Of a stretch of DNA of 64,000 nucleotides, positions 32,621 to 40,514 are shown in pieces. Positions within the stretch are counted from its first letter, which is position 1, and each line of letters opens with the position of its first letter. Origin of the DNA: Marispirochaeta aestuarii (GTDB lineage: Bacteria > Spirochaetota > Spirochaetia > JC444 > Marispirochaetaceae); contig NZ_MWQY01000014.1 of the NCBI RefSeq assembly GCF_002087085.1, positions 1 through 64,000 of the forward strand, written 5' to 3'. The notes under the pieces were generated by a model. It was given only the letters and a program-made list of their open reading frames with translations, did not search any database and had not been told where the DNA came from. Position numbers and translations under genes: made by a program.

Positions 32621-34920
32621 CAGCCGGAACTCCTCCAGGCGGTGAGGAAATCCCGGATTATGGTCTTGCGGTTCATATGTTCCGGAAGTTCGGCCTCATC
32701 ACTCTCCACGGGTCCGATACAGGACGGGCATCCCTCCTGGCATCCGCAGCGTCGGACCACCTCTTCGGCTGCATCGAGAATACCGGGCAGGTGCTGCCCC
32801 AGGGCCTCGGCAAGACCGGTACCGCCGGGGTAGCGGTCGAAGAGAAACAGGGATGGCATCATGAGGTGCGGGTCCTTCAGACGTTCAGCCACGCCGAGAT
32901 CGTTTCTGTCGCAGAGCAGAAAAACCGGAGCCACGTTCTTCATCAGGGTACCTATCCGGGCAATCACCTGTTCCCGGGCCTCCCGGGGGATTCCGGAAAA
33001 CGCCAGCCCCGCCGGAGTGTCCGGGGAAAAAGCGATAATTGCTCCCCGGGTGTGCATCTGCTCCTCGGGAAGATGGATTTCTCCATAGCCTACATTCTCA
33101 TGGCTGTGAAAGCGCAGTTTCTTGAATTTCGCCACCTGGCTCCGGACAAGAATATCTCCCAGAATCAGAACGGCGCCTTCTCTTTCCTGACGGCTGTCCT
33201 CCTGCAGAATCTTTATGTCCGTCTTTACCACAGCATCGGTATAGTAGTTTACCCTGCTCGCCTCCACGTAACAGCGGCGGTTCTCTATATCCAGATTCTT
33301 GACCACGTACTGGTTTCCCCGGTGCATGTATATGGCGTTATCGAAAATCAGTTCCTTTGCGGACGGCCGGTCCATCTCCCCGATCACCCGATGGGCACCT
33401 TTTGTGGTATCCACAATGACGATGTTGTCCGCAGTGGCGGAGCGAAGACTTATCTCCTCGGAGGGGTAGGAACGGTCAGCCCAGTACCATTTTCCGCCGG
33501 TGTGCCGCACTACTCCCTCGCTCTGAAGTTCCGCCAGCAAATCCTCAACGGGGCCTCCGAAATCATCCCCGTCGCTGAAGGGAAGCTCGAAAACAGCGCA
33601 CTTCATGTGATCCATCAGAATGTAGAGGTTGTCCGGATCCAGATGGGCGGATTCCGGCGGCCGGGAGAGAAAATACTCCGGATGCGCCATAATGTACTGA
33701 TCGATTGGTCCTGATGAGGCGATCATCAGCGCCACCGAGAGAGCCGCGCTGCGCCCCGCCCTTCCCGCCTGCTGCCAGGAAGAGGCAATGGAACCGGGAA
33801 AACCCGCCATGATGGAGGCGTCAAGGCCGCCGATATCGATCCCGAGCTCGAGGGCGTTGGTGGAGACGACTCCCATGATACTGCCGTCTCTCAATCCCTT
33901 TTCTATCTCCCGTCGTTCCGAAGGCAGGTAGCCCCCCCGGTAGGCCTCCACCCGTGGGATTTCCCCCTGGAGGTAGTGGTTGGCCAGGGCCTTGTTTATG
34001 TAATCGGCGATCAGTTCGACCCTCAGCCGGGAGCGGGCGAATACAATTGTCTTAACCCCTCCGCGAATAAACTTCAGGGCCAGCCGCTGGGATTCATTTA
34101 CCGTTCCCCTGCGAATACCCTGGACCTTGTCCACGTAGGGCGGATTGTAGAGGATCAGCTGCTTCTCCCCGGCGGGCGCCCCGTTTTCATCTATCAGCAC
34201 CGTCTCTTCCTCGAGAATACGCTCTGCAAGCTCTCCGGGATTACCGATGGTGGCGGAACAGCAGATGAATACGGGATCCGAACCGTAGAAGCGGGCTATC
34301 CGTTTAAGCCGGCGTATAACATTGGTCATGTGGGAGCCAAAAACCCCCCGGTAGGTGTGTACCTCGTCGATGACCACATAGCTGAGGGAACTGAAAAAAC
34401 GAATCCACTTGGGATGATTCGGAAGCACACCGGAGTGAAGCATGTCCGGGTTCGAGATTATGATTCTCCCTTCGTCCCGGGCGGAAACCCGGACCGATGA
34501 GGGGGTATCGCCGTCATAGGTGGAGATCTTTATACCCACCTCCCCGGCCAGAACAATCTCGTTCAGAGCGGACTGCTGATCCTGACTCAGGGCCTTGGTC
34601 GGAAAAAGATAGAGTCCCCGGGATTCCGGATTCTCCAACAGGCCCTGCAGTACCGGCAGATTGTAGCTGAGGGTCTTGCCCGAGGCCGTAGGGGTGACAA
34701 CGACGACATTGCATCCCCGCCGCACCTGATCGTAGGTCCGGCCCTGATGGCTGTAGAGACGGGTTATTCCTCTGCGGGAGAGTACCTCCCGCAGACGGGG
34801 ATCTATATCCGGAGGAAAATCAACGTAACGGCCTTCCCGTGCGGGTATAGTCTCCCAACGGACAACCTGCTCCATAAAGTCCGTGTCCGCTTTGAGGGTT
34901 CTCAGTATCGCTTCTTCCAT
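32620..34920 (-). CDS. MrfA/YprA-like DEAD/DEAH-box DNA helicase with C-terminal Cys cluster
   Basis: 766 aa from ATG 34920. Motifs: TPTASGKTLSYNL (Walker A), VIDEVHTYRG (DEVH, Walker B), CCSATIGNP (III), STNALELGIDIGGLD and QQAGRAGRS (V/VI). The C-terminus carries CGCQEGCPSC in the MZB (formerly DUF1998) domain, as in MrfA. This ATP-driven translocase acts with the MrfB nuclease in repair. The open frame continues antisense through glgC to 35892, but that part is a shadow. No Shine-Dalgarno site precedes ATG; a TACTAT box (34928-34933) ends 7 nt upstream. Confidence 0.9.
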   Translation of the reverse strand: MEEAILRTLKADTDFMEQVVRWETIPAREGRYVDFPPDIDPRLREVLSRRGITRLYSHQGRTYDQVRRGCNVVVVTPTASGKTLSYNLPVLQGLLENPESRGLYLFPTKALSQDQQSALNEIVLAGEVGIKISTYDGDTPSSVRVSARDEGRIIISNPDMLHSGVLPNHPKWIRFFSSLSYVVIDEVHTYRGVFGSHMTNVIRRLKRIARFYGSDPVFICCSATIGNPGELAERILEEETVLIDENGAPAGEKQLILYNPPYVDKVQGIRRGTVNESQRLALKFIRGGVKTIVFARSRLRVELIADYINKALANHYLQGEIPRVEAYRGGYLPSERREIEKGLRDGSIMGVVSTNALELGIDIGGLDASIMAGFPGSIASSWQQAGRAGRSAALSVALMIASSGPIDQYIMAHPEYFLSRPPESAHLDPDNLYILMDHMKCAVFELPFSDGDDFGGPVEDLLAELQSEGVVRHTGGKWYWADRSYPSEEISLRSATADNIVIVDTTKGAHRVIGEMDRPSAKELIFDNAIYMHRGNQYVVKNLDIENRRCYVEASRVNYYTDAVVKTDIKILQEDSRQEREGAVLILGDILVRSQVAKFKKLRFHSHENVGYGEIHLPEEQMHTRGAIIAFSPDTPAGLAFSGIPREAREQVIARIGTLMKNVAPVFLLCDRNDLGVAERLKDPHLMMPSLFLFDRYPGGTGLAEALGQHLPGILDAAEEVVRRCGCQEGCPSCIGPVESDEAELPEHMNRKTIIRDFLTAWRSSG

Positions 34921-34965
34921 CGGCAAAATAGTAGCACAAGAGATCACTATTTTAATAGATCTTCC

Positions 34966-34994
34966 TTGACCACGAAGAGGGGGTGAAATACTAT
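34966..34994 (+). promoter_or_regulatory. Sigma-70 promoter of glgC
   Basis: TTGACC (34966-34971), 17-nt spacer, TACTAT (34989-34994). The short leader contains GGAAGGAG before ATG 35014. Confidence 0.75.
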
Positions 34995-35013
34995 TGAGAA
35001 GGAAGGAGTTTTT

Positions 35014-36294
35014 ATGCCGGAGATTCTGGCCATTGTTCTTGGCGGGGGTAAAGGAACCCGTCTGTATCCGTTGACGCAGCAGCGAGCAAAACCGGCTGTT
35101 CCTTTCGGCGGCAAATACCGGCTCGTCGATATACCCATATCGAATTGTATCAATTCGGATATGAAGCAGATCTATATTCTGACTCAGTTCAATTCTGTTT
35201 CCCTGCATAATCACCTTGCACGGACCTATATCTTTGACGTTTTCAGCCGCGGTTTCGTGGAAATTCTTGCGGCGGAACAGACCTTCGAAAATACCAGCTG
35301 GTACGAGGGAACCGCAGATGCGGTGAGGAAGAATTTTCCCCATTTCAACGTCCAGAAACCCACCCATTACATAATCCTGTCGGGAGACCAGCTCTACCGG
35401 ATGGACTTCAGGGAGATGTTCCGAACCCATATTGACAGCAAAGCCGAAATCACCATCGCATCTACCCCGGTCGACCGGCTGGCCGCCACATCCCTGGGGA
35501 TACTGCAGGCGGACAGGAAGGGACGGATCAGCAGTTTCCTGGAAAAGCCTCCCCTGGATGTGGACATCGAACACCTGAGAATCCCGGAGAACCTGCATCC
35601 CGACCAGGCAATGAAGGATGCGGGGAAGAATTATCTGGCCAGCATGGGAATGTACATCTTCGATGCCCATGTCCTCGAACAGATGCTGAATAATGATAAA
35701 GCCGACTTCGGCAAAGAGATCATTCCGTTGGCCATCGAGTCCAGAAAGGTACAGTCCTATATTTTTACCGGCTTCTGGGAGGACATCGGAACCATCAAGA
35801 ACTTCTACGAAACAAATATAAATCTGGCAAGCTTGAATCCCGCCTTCAATTTTTATGATGAAAATATGCCCATTTATACCCATCGCCGTCATTTACCGGC
35901 TACGAAAATCAACTACTGCAATTTTTCTCTCTCCCTGGCTGCGGAAGGAAGCATCATAACCGATGCCAAGATCGGTAATTCCATAATCGGTATACGCACG
36001 ATAATTGAACCCGGCTCCGATCTGAACGGTGTAATCGTCATGGGGGCCAGCGAGTACGAGACACCGGAAGAACGAAAACAGAACCGGGAGCTCGGCCGTC
36101 CGGATATCGGCATAGGCAGAGGGACTCATATACACAGGGCAATCATAGACCAGAACTGTCGTATCGGCGACGGCTGCCGTATCGGGGTTGATGAGATGGA
36201 AAGAAAGGACGGCGACTACGGACGTTACCATATCCGCGACGGGATCATAGTGATCCCGAAAAATACGGTGATACCATCGGGGACGATTATCTAG
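35014..36294 (+). CDS. glgC: Glucose-1-phosphate adenylyltransferase
   Basis: 426 aa. GlgC makes ADP-glucose, the committed step of glycogen synthesis. LGGGKGTRLYPLTQQRAKPAVPFGGKYRLVDIP is the nucleotide-binding and substrate region; HYIILSGDQLYRMD and GFWEDIGTI are family motifs, and the C-terminal left-handed helix (hexapeptide) region binds allosteric effectors. GGAAGGAG precedes ATG. It has its own promoter. Together with glgA it gives a glycogen synthesis pathway; no branching enzyme is seen here. Confidence 0.96.
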   Translation: MPEILAIVLGGGKGTRLYPLTQQRAKPAVPFGGKYRLVDIPISNCINSDMKQIYILTQFNSVSLHNHLARTYIFDVFSRGFVEILAAEQTFENTSWYEGTADAVRKNFPHFNVQKPTHYIILSGDQLYRMDFREMFRTHIDSKAEITIASTPVDRLAATSLGILQADRKGRISSFLEKPPLDVDIEHLRIPENLHPDQAMKDAGKNYLASMGMYIFDAHVLEQMLNNDKADFGKEIIPLAIESRKVQSYIFTGFWEDIGTIKNFYETNINLASLNPAFNFYDENMPIYTHRRHLPATKINYCNFSLSLAAEGSIITDAKIGNSIIGIRTIIEPGSDLNGVIVMGASEYETPEERKQNRELGRPDIGIGRGTHIHRAIIDQNCRIGDGCRIGVDEMERKDGDYGRYHIRDGIIVIPKNTVIPSGTII

Positions 36295-36305
36295 GGGTAA
36301 AGTAA

Positions 36306-36686
36306 TCAGGAAGCGAGAAGAAAGGTCAGGATCTGGCGGTCCGAGTCCGCCATGGGCAGGGATTGCAGGGCTGTGAGATCGATCCACTGCACCTTCTGAT
36401 GTTCCTTCAGCCGGAATTCTTCGGACTCGAGCTCCACGTTGTAGGCGTGCAGAAGGTAGTCCTGCCCGCGGTTTGAGAACCTGCCTTCAAAAATCAGCGT
36501 TCCCACCTCCACGCCGATTCCCAGCTCTTCCCGGAACTCCCGCTGCAGGGCTTCAACCGGCCTCTCCCCTCGTTTCACCTTGCCTCCAGGGAACTCCCAG
36601 CTTTCACCTATGCTCGTACCGGGTTTTCTCAGGGCAACCAGGACTTTTTCGCCCCGCAGTACAACCCCGGCGGTGGAAATCCTCAT
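36306..36686 (-). CDS. MutT-like Nudix hydrolase
   Basis: 126 aa. The Nudix box is seen as GGKVKRGERPVEALQREFREELGI, broken into GGKVKRGE, then REFREELG; ISTAGVVLRGEKVLVALR and SWEFPGG are typical of the MutT (8-oxo-dGTPase) branch. It would hydrolyse oxidised or unusual nucleotides. It lies 7 bp downstream of a small membrane-protein gene and ends 11 bp from the convergent glgC. Confidence 0.85.
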   Translation of the reverse strand: MRISTAGVVLRGEKVLVALRKPGTSIGESWEFPGGKVKRGERPVEALQREFREELGIGVEVGTLIFEGRFSNRGQDYLLHAYNVELESEEFRLKEHQKVQWIDLTALQSLPMADSDRQILTFLLAS

Positions 36687-36693
36687 GCAGAAA

Positions 36694-37107
36694 CTACAGA
36701 AGAATCATGCGGGGAAGAATAAAATGGACCAGACCCGAAAGGGCTGTGAGAATACCGATAATATCGCGGTATCTGTAGACATACTTGTCCATGAAGGAAG
36801 TTGTCCCTGAATCGATGTCGGAAACCTTTTTATAGTAACCGTAAAAAAGGCTGATTCCGCATATAATGGCCAGCAGCGCGGGTACAAGATCCTGGGCCAC
36901 CGAAGCGGCAGGGGAAGCCGGAATAATGAGCTTCAGCACGCCGATTATGATCAGCGCCAGAGACAGCATGGTCACATAGGCCTTGTTGTCTGTCAGAAAC
37001 TTCTCCAGCTCCTCAAGGGAGGGAAACTTTTCCTTAAAGAATCCAGAGGCCAGTAGAATACCGCCGAAAATATTAATGATTACTGTGAGAAGATAAACCT
37101 GATACAT
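36694..37107 (-). CDS. Four-helix membrane protein, unknown
   Basis: 137 aa with about four membrane segments: LLTVIINIFGGILLASGFF, VTMLSLALIIIGVLKLII, LVPALLAIICGISLFYGYY and the C-terminal DIIGILTALSGLVHFILP. A short basic/acidic loop (DIDSGTTSFMDKYVYRYRD) sits between the last two. I do not recognise the family. GGGGAAGC precedes ATG, with a TTGATT-17-TATTCT promoter upstream; likely co-transcribed with the Nudix gene. Confidence 0.7.
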   Translation of the reverse strand: MYQVYLLTVIINIFGGILLASGFFKEKFPSLEELEKFLTDNKAYVTMLSLALIIIGVLKLIIPASPAASVAQDLVPALLAIICGISLFYGYYKKVSDIDSGTTSFMDKYVYRYRDIIGILTALSGLVHFILPRMILL

Positions 37108-37137
37108 ATGCTTCCCCCTTGTGTTTTCCTGTTGAAA

Positions 37138-37166
37138 AGAATACCCAAGGAGGATGCAAAAATCAA
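37138..37166 (-). promoter_or_regulatory. Promoter of the membrane protein/Nudix pair
   Basis: Minus strand TTGATT (37161-37166), 17-nt spacer, TATTCT (37138-37143); predicted start near 37131, 24 nt before ATG 37107. Confidence 0.6.
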
Positions 37167-37172
37167 TAGGAC

Positions 37173-37682
37173 TTATTCCGGAGGGATTGTTTCTTCCATG
37201 ATAAGGGTTTCATTGTTGAAGGATATTTCCGCTCTGACCAGTTCGTCCCCTTCCCGAAGCGGCATACGCCCGCGGATCAGGTTCTCCCGGTCCGGCTGCA
37301 GATAATCATATACGCGCATCTGTCGCCCTTCCGGCAACACCCGAAAGGTAACGGTCACATCCGATGCCGAGGCGGCCACGTCGTCTTCAGGGTTCGCCTC
37401 TGCCTTCAGGCTTGTGAGAATCATTCCGTCGAAGTTGACAACCTTCATGGAGAAACTGTAGCCGCCAAGCACATGCTTGCCCTGCCGGATGTAGGGCAGC
37501 AGAAACATGAATACCAGGGAAATTACCAGAATATCGATAAAGATAATCATAAGATGGCGATTTCTTCCCCAGAACCCCTTCTTCCGCTCCTCCCGCATGT
37601 AGTCGGGGAGGCGGGCTTCCCGCTCTTCACGGTTATAGTGATAGGCAAAGTCTCCGGGACTGCGGCTTTCAGGACCTTTCAT
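37173..37682 (-). CDS. Single-pass membrane protein, unknown
   Basis: 169 aa. A charged cytoplasmic N-terminus (REEREARLPDYMREERKKGFWGR) is followed by one membrane helix (HLMIIFIDILVISLVFMFLLPYI) and an external beta-rich domain of about 90 residues (DVTVTFRVLPEGRQMRVYDYL). No family recognised. The start overlaps the end of the NAD(P)HX gene by 14 bp, so it is the last gene of a three-gene operon. Confidence 0.65.
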   Translation of the reverse strand: MKGPESRSPGDFAYHYNREEREARLPDYMREERKKGFWGRNRHLMIIFIDILVISLVFMFLLPYIRQGKHVLGGYSFSMKVVNFDGMILTSLKAEANPEDDVAASASDVTVTFRVLPEGRQMRVYDYLQPDRENLIRGRMPLREGDELVRAEISFNNETLIMEETIPPE

Positions 37683-39165
37683 ATCGATATTCCCCGATAA
37701 GTCGGGAGAGGCTTTTCAGCAGATCTTCGGCAAGAAAAACCCCGTCCTCAAGAGCTGCGGCTCTTCCCGCCTGCTGGTGAAGGAAGCATCCCGCGGCAGC
37801 GGCATCGAAGGGATCAAGACCGGTATCGGCCAGAAGTCCGCCGATAAAACCGCATAGGATATCCCCGCTGCCGCCGGTACCCATTAGTGGGTTCATGCCG
37901 TCAATCAGGGCGGTACGCCCGTCCGGGGTCCGCAGACAGCTTACGTGGCTCTTGAGGAGAACAACGGCATTATACCTGCGGGAAACCTCCGCCGCGGCGC
38001 CGAAGGGATCCTCGAGGATCTCCCGGGAAGAGCAGTCCAGAAGCCGGGCGCACTCACCCGGATGGGGCGTCAGGATCCACTCCCCTTCCAGGGCTCTCTT
38101 TGTTCCGGAGAGCAGGCTCAGTCCGTCGGCATCGATGACACCCCGCCGAGAGCTTTCCAGAAGCTTTTTGAACACACCTGCCCGTCCGTCAATGCCCCAG
38201 CCGGGTCCTATTACGCAGGACTGATACTTTTCCGGGTTTTCGGGCTCATCCCCATTCCAGGGACGTACCATTACCGAACGCATCCGGGATGCAGCGGCGG
38301 TGTATACTGCGGTATCACAGAACAGAGTCACAAGGCCTGCTCCGCCGCGCCCCGCAGCTTCCGCGGCAAGCAGCCCCGCACCCAGGGTTCCCGGAGAACC
38401 TGCGTATACTGCGGTATGACCCCGGCGGTTTTTATAGGAATCCGGTGCAAAGGGAGGGAGTCTCTTTATTAGCTCCTCCCTGTCCATCAGCACCCAGCCC
38501 GGAACAGCCTCGACAGCCTGGGGAGGAAAACCGATTAAGACAGGAAGAATCTTTCCGCAGTGAAGCCTGGCGGCAGGATTGAAAAGGGCTGATTTTGCCG
38601 GGAAAACACTCAGGGTCAAACCGGCGGAAAGAACCGGGTAACCTGTCCGAAAATCATCTCCGATTCCGGAAGGCGCATCCACAGCGACTATTTTTTCAGA
38701 GATTCCAAGGCGGTTAACCGCCTCAACACACTCCGCAGCTTTACCCCGTAAGGGACCGGAAAGGCCGGTACCGGTAATGCCGTCGATTATCAGAGCCGCA
38801 CCGGAGATTCGTTCCATGGAGCTTTCGAACTCATCTTCAAAGGAGAGAATCTCAAGACCCAGCCGATGCACAACATCGAGCCATTTTGCGGCCAGCCCCC
38901 TGGCTTCCTTTTTAACCAGTACGATGCTGAGCTTCCGGAACCCCCGAACAAAGGCCTGCCTGGCCATGACCAGGGCGTCCCCCGCGTTGTTGCCTCCCCC
39001 TGCAAGAAATACCAGGGGCGTATTCGGTCCGGGATGAAACTCCCCGACCAGGGCGTCGAAAATCCGGATACCGGCGTTCTCCATCAGGATATCGCCGGGA
39101 ATCCCGTATTTTTCCTGGGCGATCCTGTCTATCTCGCGGGCTCCCTCGTTATCTACGAGTTTCAT
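37669..39165 (-). CDS. nnr: Bifunctional NAD(P)HX epimerase/dehydratase
   Basis: 498 aa from ATG 39165 (GGAGG lies 12 nt upstream; an ATG at 39177 touches it). The N-terminal ~210 residues are the NnrE/YjeF-N epimerase (REIDRIAQEKYGIPGDILMENAG, LAGGGNNAGDALVMAR). The C-terminal half is the NnrD/YjeF-C ADP-dependent dehydratase with ILTPHPGECARLL and MGTGGSGDILCGFIGG. Together they repair hydrated NADH/NADPH. The start lies within the 3' end of the upstream lipoprotein gene. Confidence 0.93.
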   Translation of the reverse strand: MKLVDNEGAREIDRIAQEKYGIPGDILMENAGIRIFDALVGEFHPGPNTPLVFLAGGGNNAGDALVMARQAFVRGFRKLSIVLVKKEARGLAAKWLDVVHRLGLEILSFEDEFESSMERISGAALIIDGITGTGLSGPLRGKAAECVEAVNRLGISEKIVAVDAPSGIGDDFRTGYPVLSAGLTLSVFPAKSALFNPAARLHCGKILPVLIGFPPQAVEAVPGWVLMDREELIKRLPPFAPDSYKNRRGHTAVYAGSPGTLGAGLLAAEAAGRGGAGLVTLFCDTAVYTAAASRMRSVMVRPWNGDEPENPEKYQSCVIGPGWGIDGRAGVFKKLLESSRRGVIDADGLSLLSGTKRALEGEWILTPHPGECARLLDCSSREILEDPFGAAAEVSRRYNAVVLLKSHVSCLRTPDGRTALIDGMNPLMGTGGSGDILCGFIGGLLADTGLDPFDAAAAGCFLHQQAGRAAALEDGVFLAEDLLKSLSRLIGEYRYERS

Positions 39166-40390
39166 TCCCTGTTTCATCCTCCAAAAGTCTGTCCGTCCGC
39201 CACCAGACGACATCTGCGCGGAAATCCCTGACCAGTATGGCGGTTAACAGGCCATTACGGCTCAAATGAAAATCCCGGAAGAATATCTCCCTGTCCTGAA
39301 GATTGATCCTGGGACGGGCTATTACCACCCCCTGCCTGTCCACCACGAGGAGCTGATACTGGTCCGGACCGAAGGGTCCCATAAGAAAGAAAAAACCTCC
39401 ATGGGCTACGCCGAGGAATTCATGCAGGACTTCTTCATCCTGGCTGTTCTGCAGTCCCGGGATATCCTGCTTTCGAACGACATGGGGCACCTCCAGGGAA
39501 CCTTCATATTCGCCGCTTGCCGGATTAAGCCAGTAGAAGTAGGAGGCAAAGTATTCTATGCTCGATCCCGTACCGCTCAGGGATTCACGGGACTCTTTGT
39601 AGGTGTCGATCTTTATGTAGAGGGTATCTTCCTCGGGATCGGGGACTATCCGCTCCAGGGTTGTAAGAATACCCGGCTCATCCGGAGAAGGCAGATCCGT
39701 AAGAGGAATGGTTACCTTGTACTTCAGATTGCCCGCAGGACTGAACCAGAAAACGAGCCAGGCCCGCTCTGCGCGGCATACAACGATTGTATCGTTCGAC
39801 GAATTGACGTAAAGGGCGTTTATGTAGGGAAAGGGTGTTCCCCCCACTCCCTCCTGTCCAAGGTAATCGAGGTAGATTCCTGAACGGTCGAAGCGGCGGA
39901 CAACCCGGTCAAGATACGCCTTCTGCTCTTCGTCGTATTCGGCCCTGTTTTCCGGAATGGCGTCCTCCACAAAGAGGATTCCCGAATCGGAAACCGCTAT
40001 TTCTCCCACATCCAGAAAGGGAAATGAAAGAGCCGCTCTGCTTGAGACCCGGTTTCCATCATTGGCGCTCTGCAGCAGCACGGGAATCGGGTTCTGCGAC
40101 TGGTTGTAATAGAGGCTCAACAGATCGCCGTAGGAGGAAAACTCCATCACCTTCCTTCCCCGGCTGTTGGCGATAAAAATAATGCCCTCCTGCATTACGA
40201 TCCGGACCTTGTCGTCGAAGGCCGAAACTCCGTCATAATAGATATCCAGCTGGTCTTCCATGCGGCCAATGGGAAGGGAAAACAACTGCTGCTGTTCGAG
40301 GCTTGCTGAAGAACCGGAGGTACAGGAGCTAAACAGTATCCCGAAACTCAGAATGAGAAGGAATACTCCGATGGTGCTGCGGCGAATCAT
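39149..40390 (-). CDS. Lipoprotein with beta-propeller-like domain, unknown
   Basis: 413 aa from ATG 40390 (the frame is open from 40417). MIRRSTIGVFLLILSFGILFSSC is a lipoprotein signal with Cys23 as lipidation site. The rest has repeated strand patterns such as IIFIANSRGRKVMEFSSYGDLL and VVRRFDRSGIYLDYLGQEG, like NHL or propeller blades. Function unknown; probably membrane-anchored and facing the periplasm. No Shine-Dalgarno site; a TTGACC-17-TAGAAT promoter ends 8 nt before ATG, implying a leaderless mRNA. It overlaps the nnr start. Confidence 0.75.
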   Translation of the reverse strand: MIRRSTIGVFLLILSFGILFSSCTSGSSASLEQQQLFSLPIGRMEDQLDIYYDGVSAFDDKVRIVMQEGIIFIANSRGRKVMEFSSYGDLLSLYYNQSQNPIPVLLQSANDGNRVSSRAALSFPFLDVGEIAVSDSGILFVEDAIPENRAEYDEEQKAYLDRVVRRFDRSGIYLDYLGQEGVGGTPFPYINALYVNSSNDTIVVCRAERAWLVFWFSPAGNLKYKVTIPLTDLPSPDEPGILTTLERIVPDPEEDTLYIKIDTYKESRESLSGTGSSIEYFASYFYWLNPASGEYEGSLEVPHVVRKQDIPGLQNSQDEEVLHEFLGVAHGGFFFLMGPFGPDQYQLLVVDRQGVVIARPRINLQDREIFFRDFHLSRNGLLTAILVRDFRADVVWWRTDRLLEDETGNETRR

Positions 40391-40398
40391 TGTCTGGG

Positions 40399-40427
40399 AT
40401 TCTACAACCGGTACCATAAAAGGTCAA
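40399..40427 (-). promoter_or_regulatory. Promoter placed for a leaderless start (lipoprotein operon)
   Basis: Minus strand TTGACC (40422-40427), 17-nt spacer, TAGAAT (40399-40404), then 8 nt before ATG 40390. Confidence 0.75.
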
Positions 40428-40457
40428 CAAAGCCCTTTCAAGCCTCACCGGGACCGG

Positions 40458-40486
40458 CTGACGTAAGCTTCAGATTTATGTATAGT
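40458..40486 (+). promoter_or_regulatory. Promoter of secA
   Basis: CTGACG (40458-40463), 17-nt spacer, TATAGT (40481-40486). The leader to ATG 40515 is about 22 nt and includes GGGAGG. Confidence 0.6.
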
Positions 40487-40514
40487 AGAAAAATAAAGGG
40501 AGGCACCGTACGTA

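Noticed and set aside
34921-35892. Open frame extending mrfA to a 1090-residue protein
   Set aside because: It runs antisense to glgC, whose family motifs are intact; helicase similarity starts just after ATG 34920.
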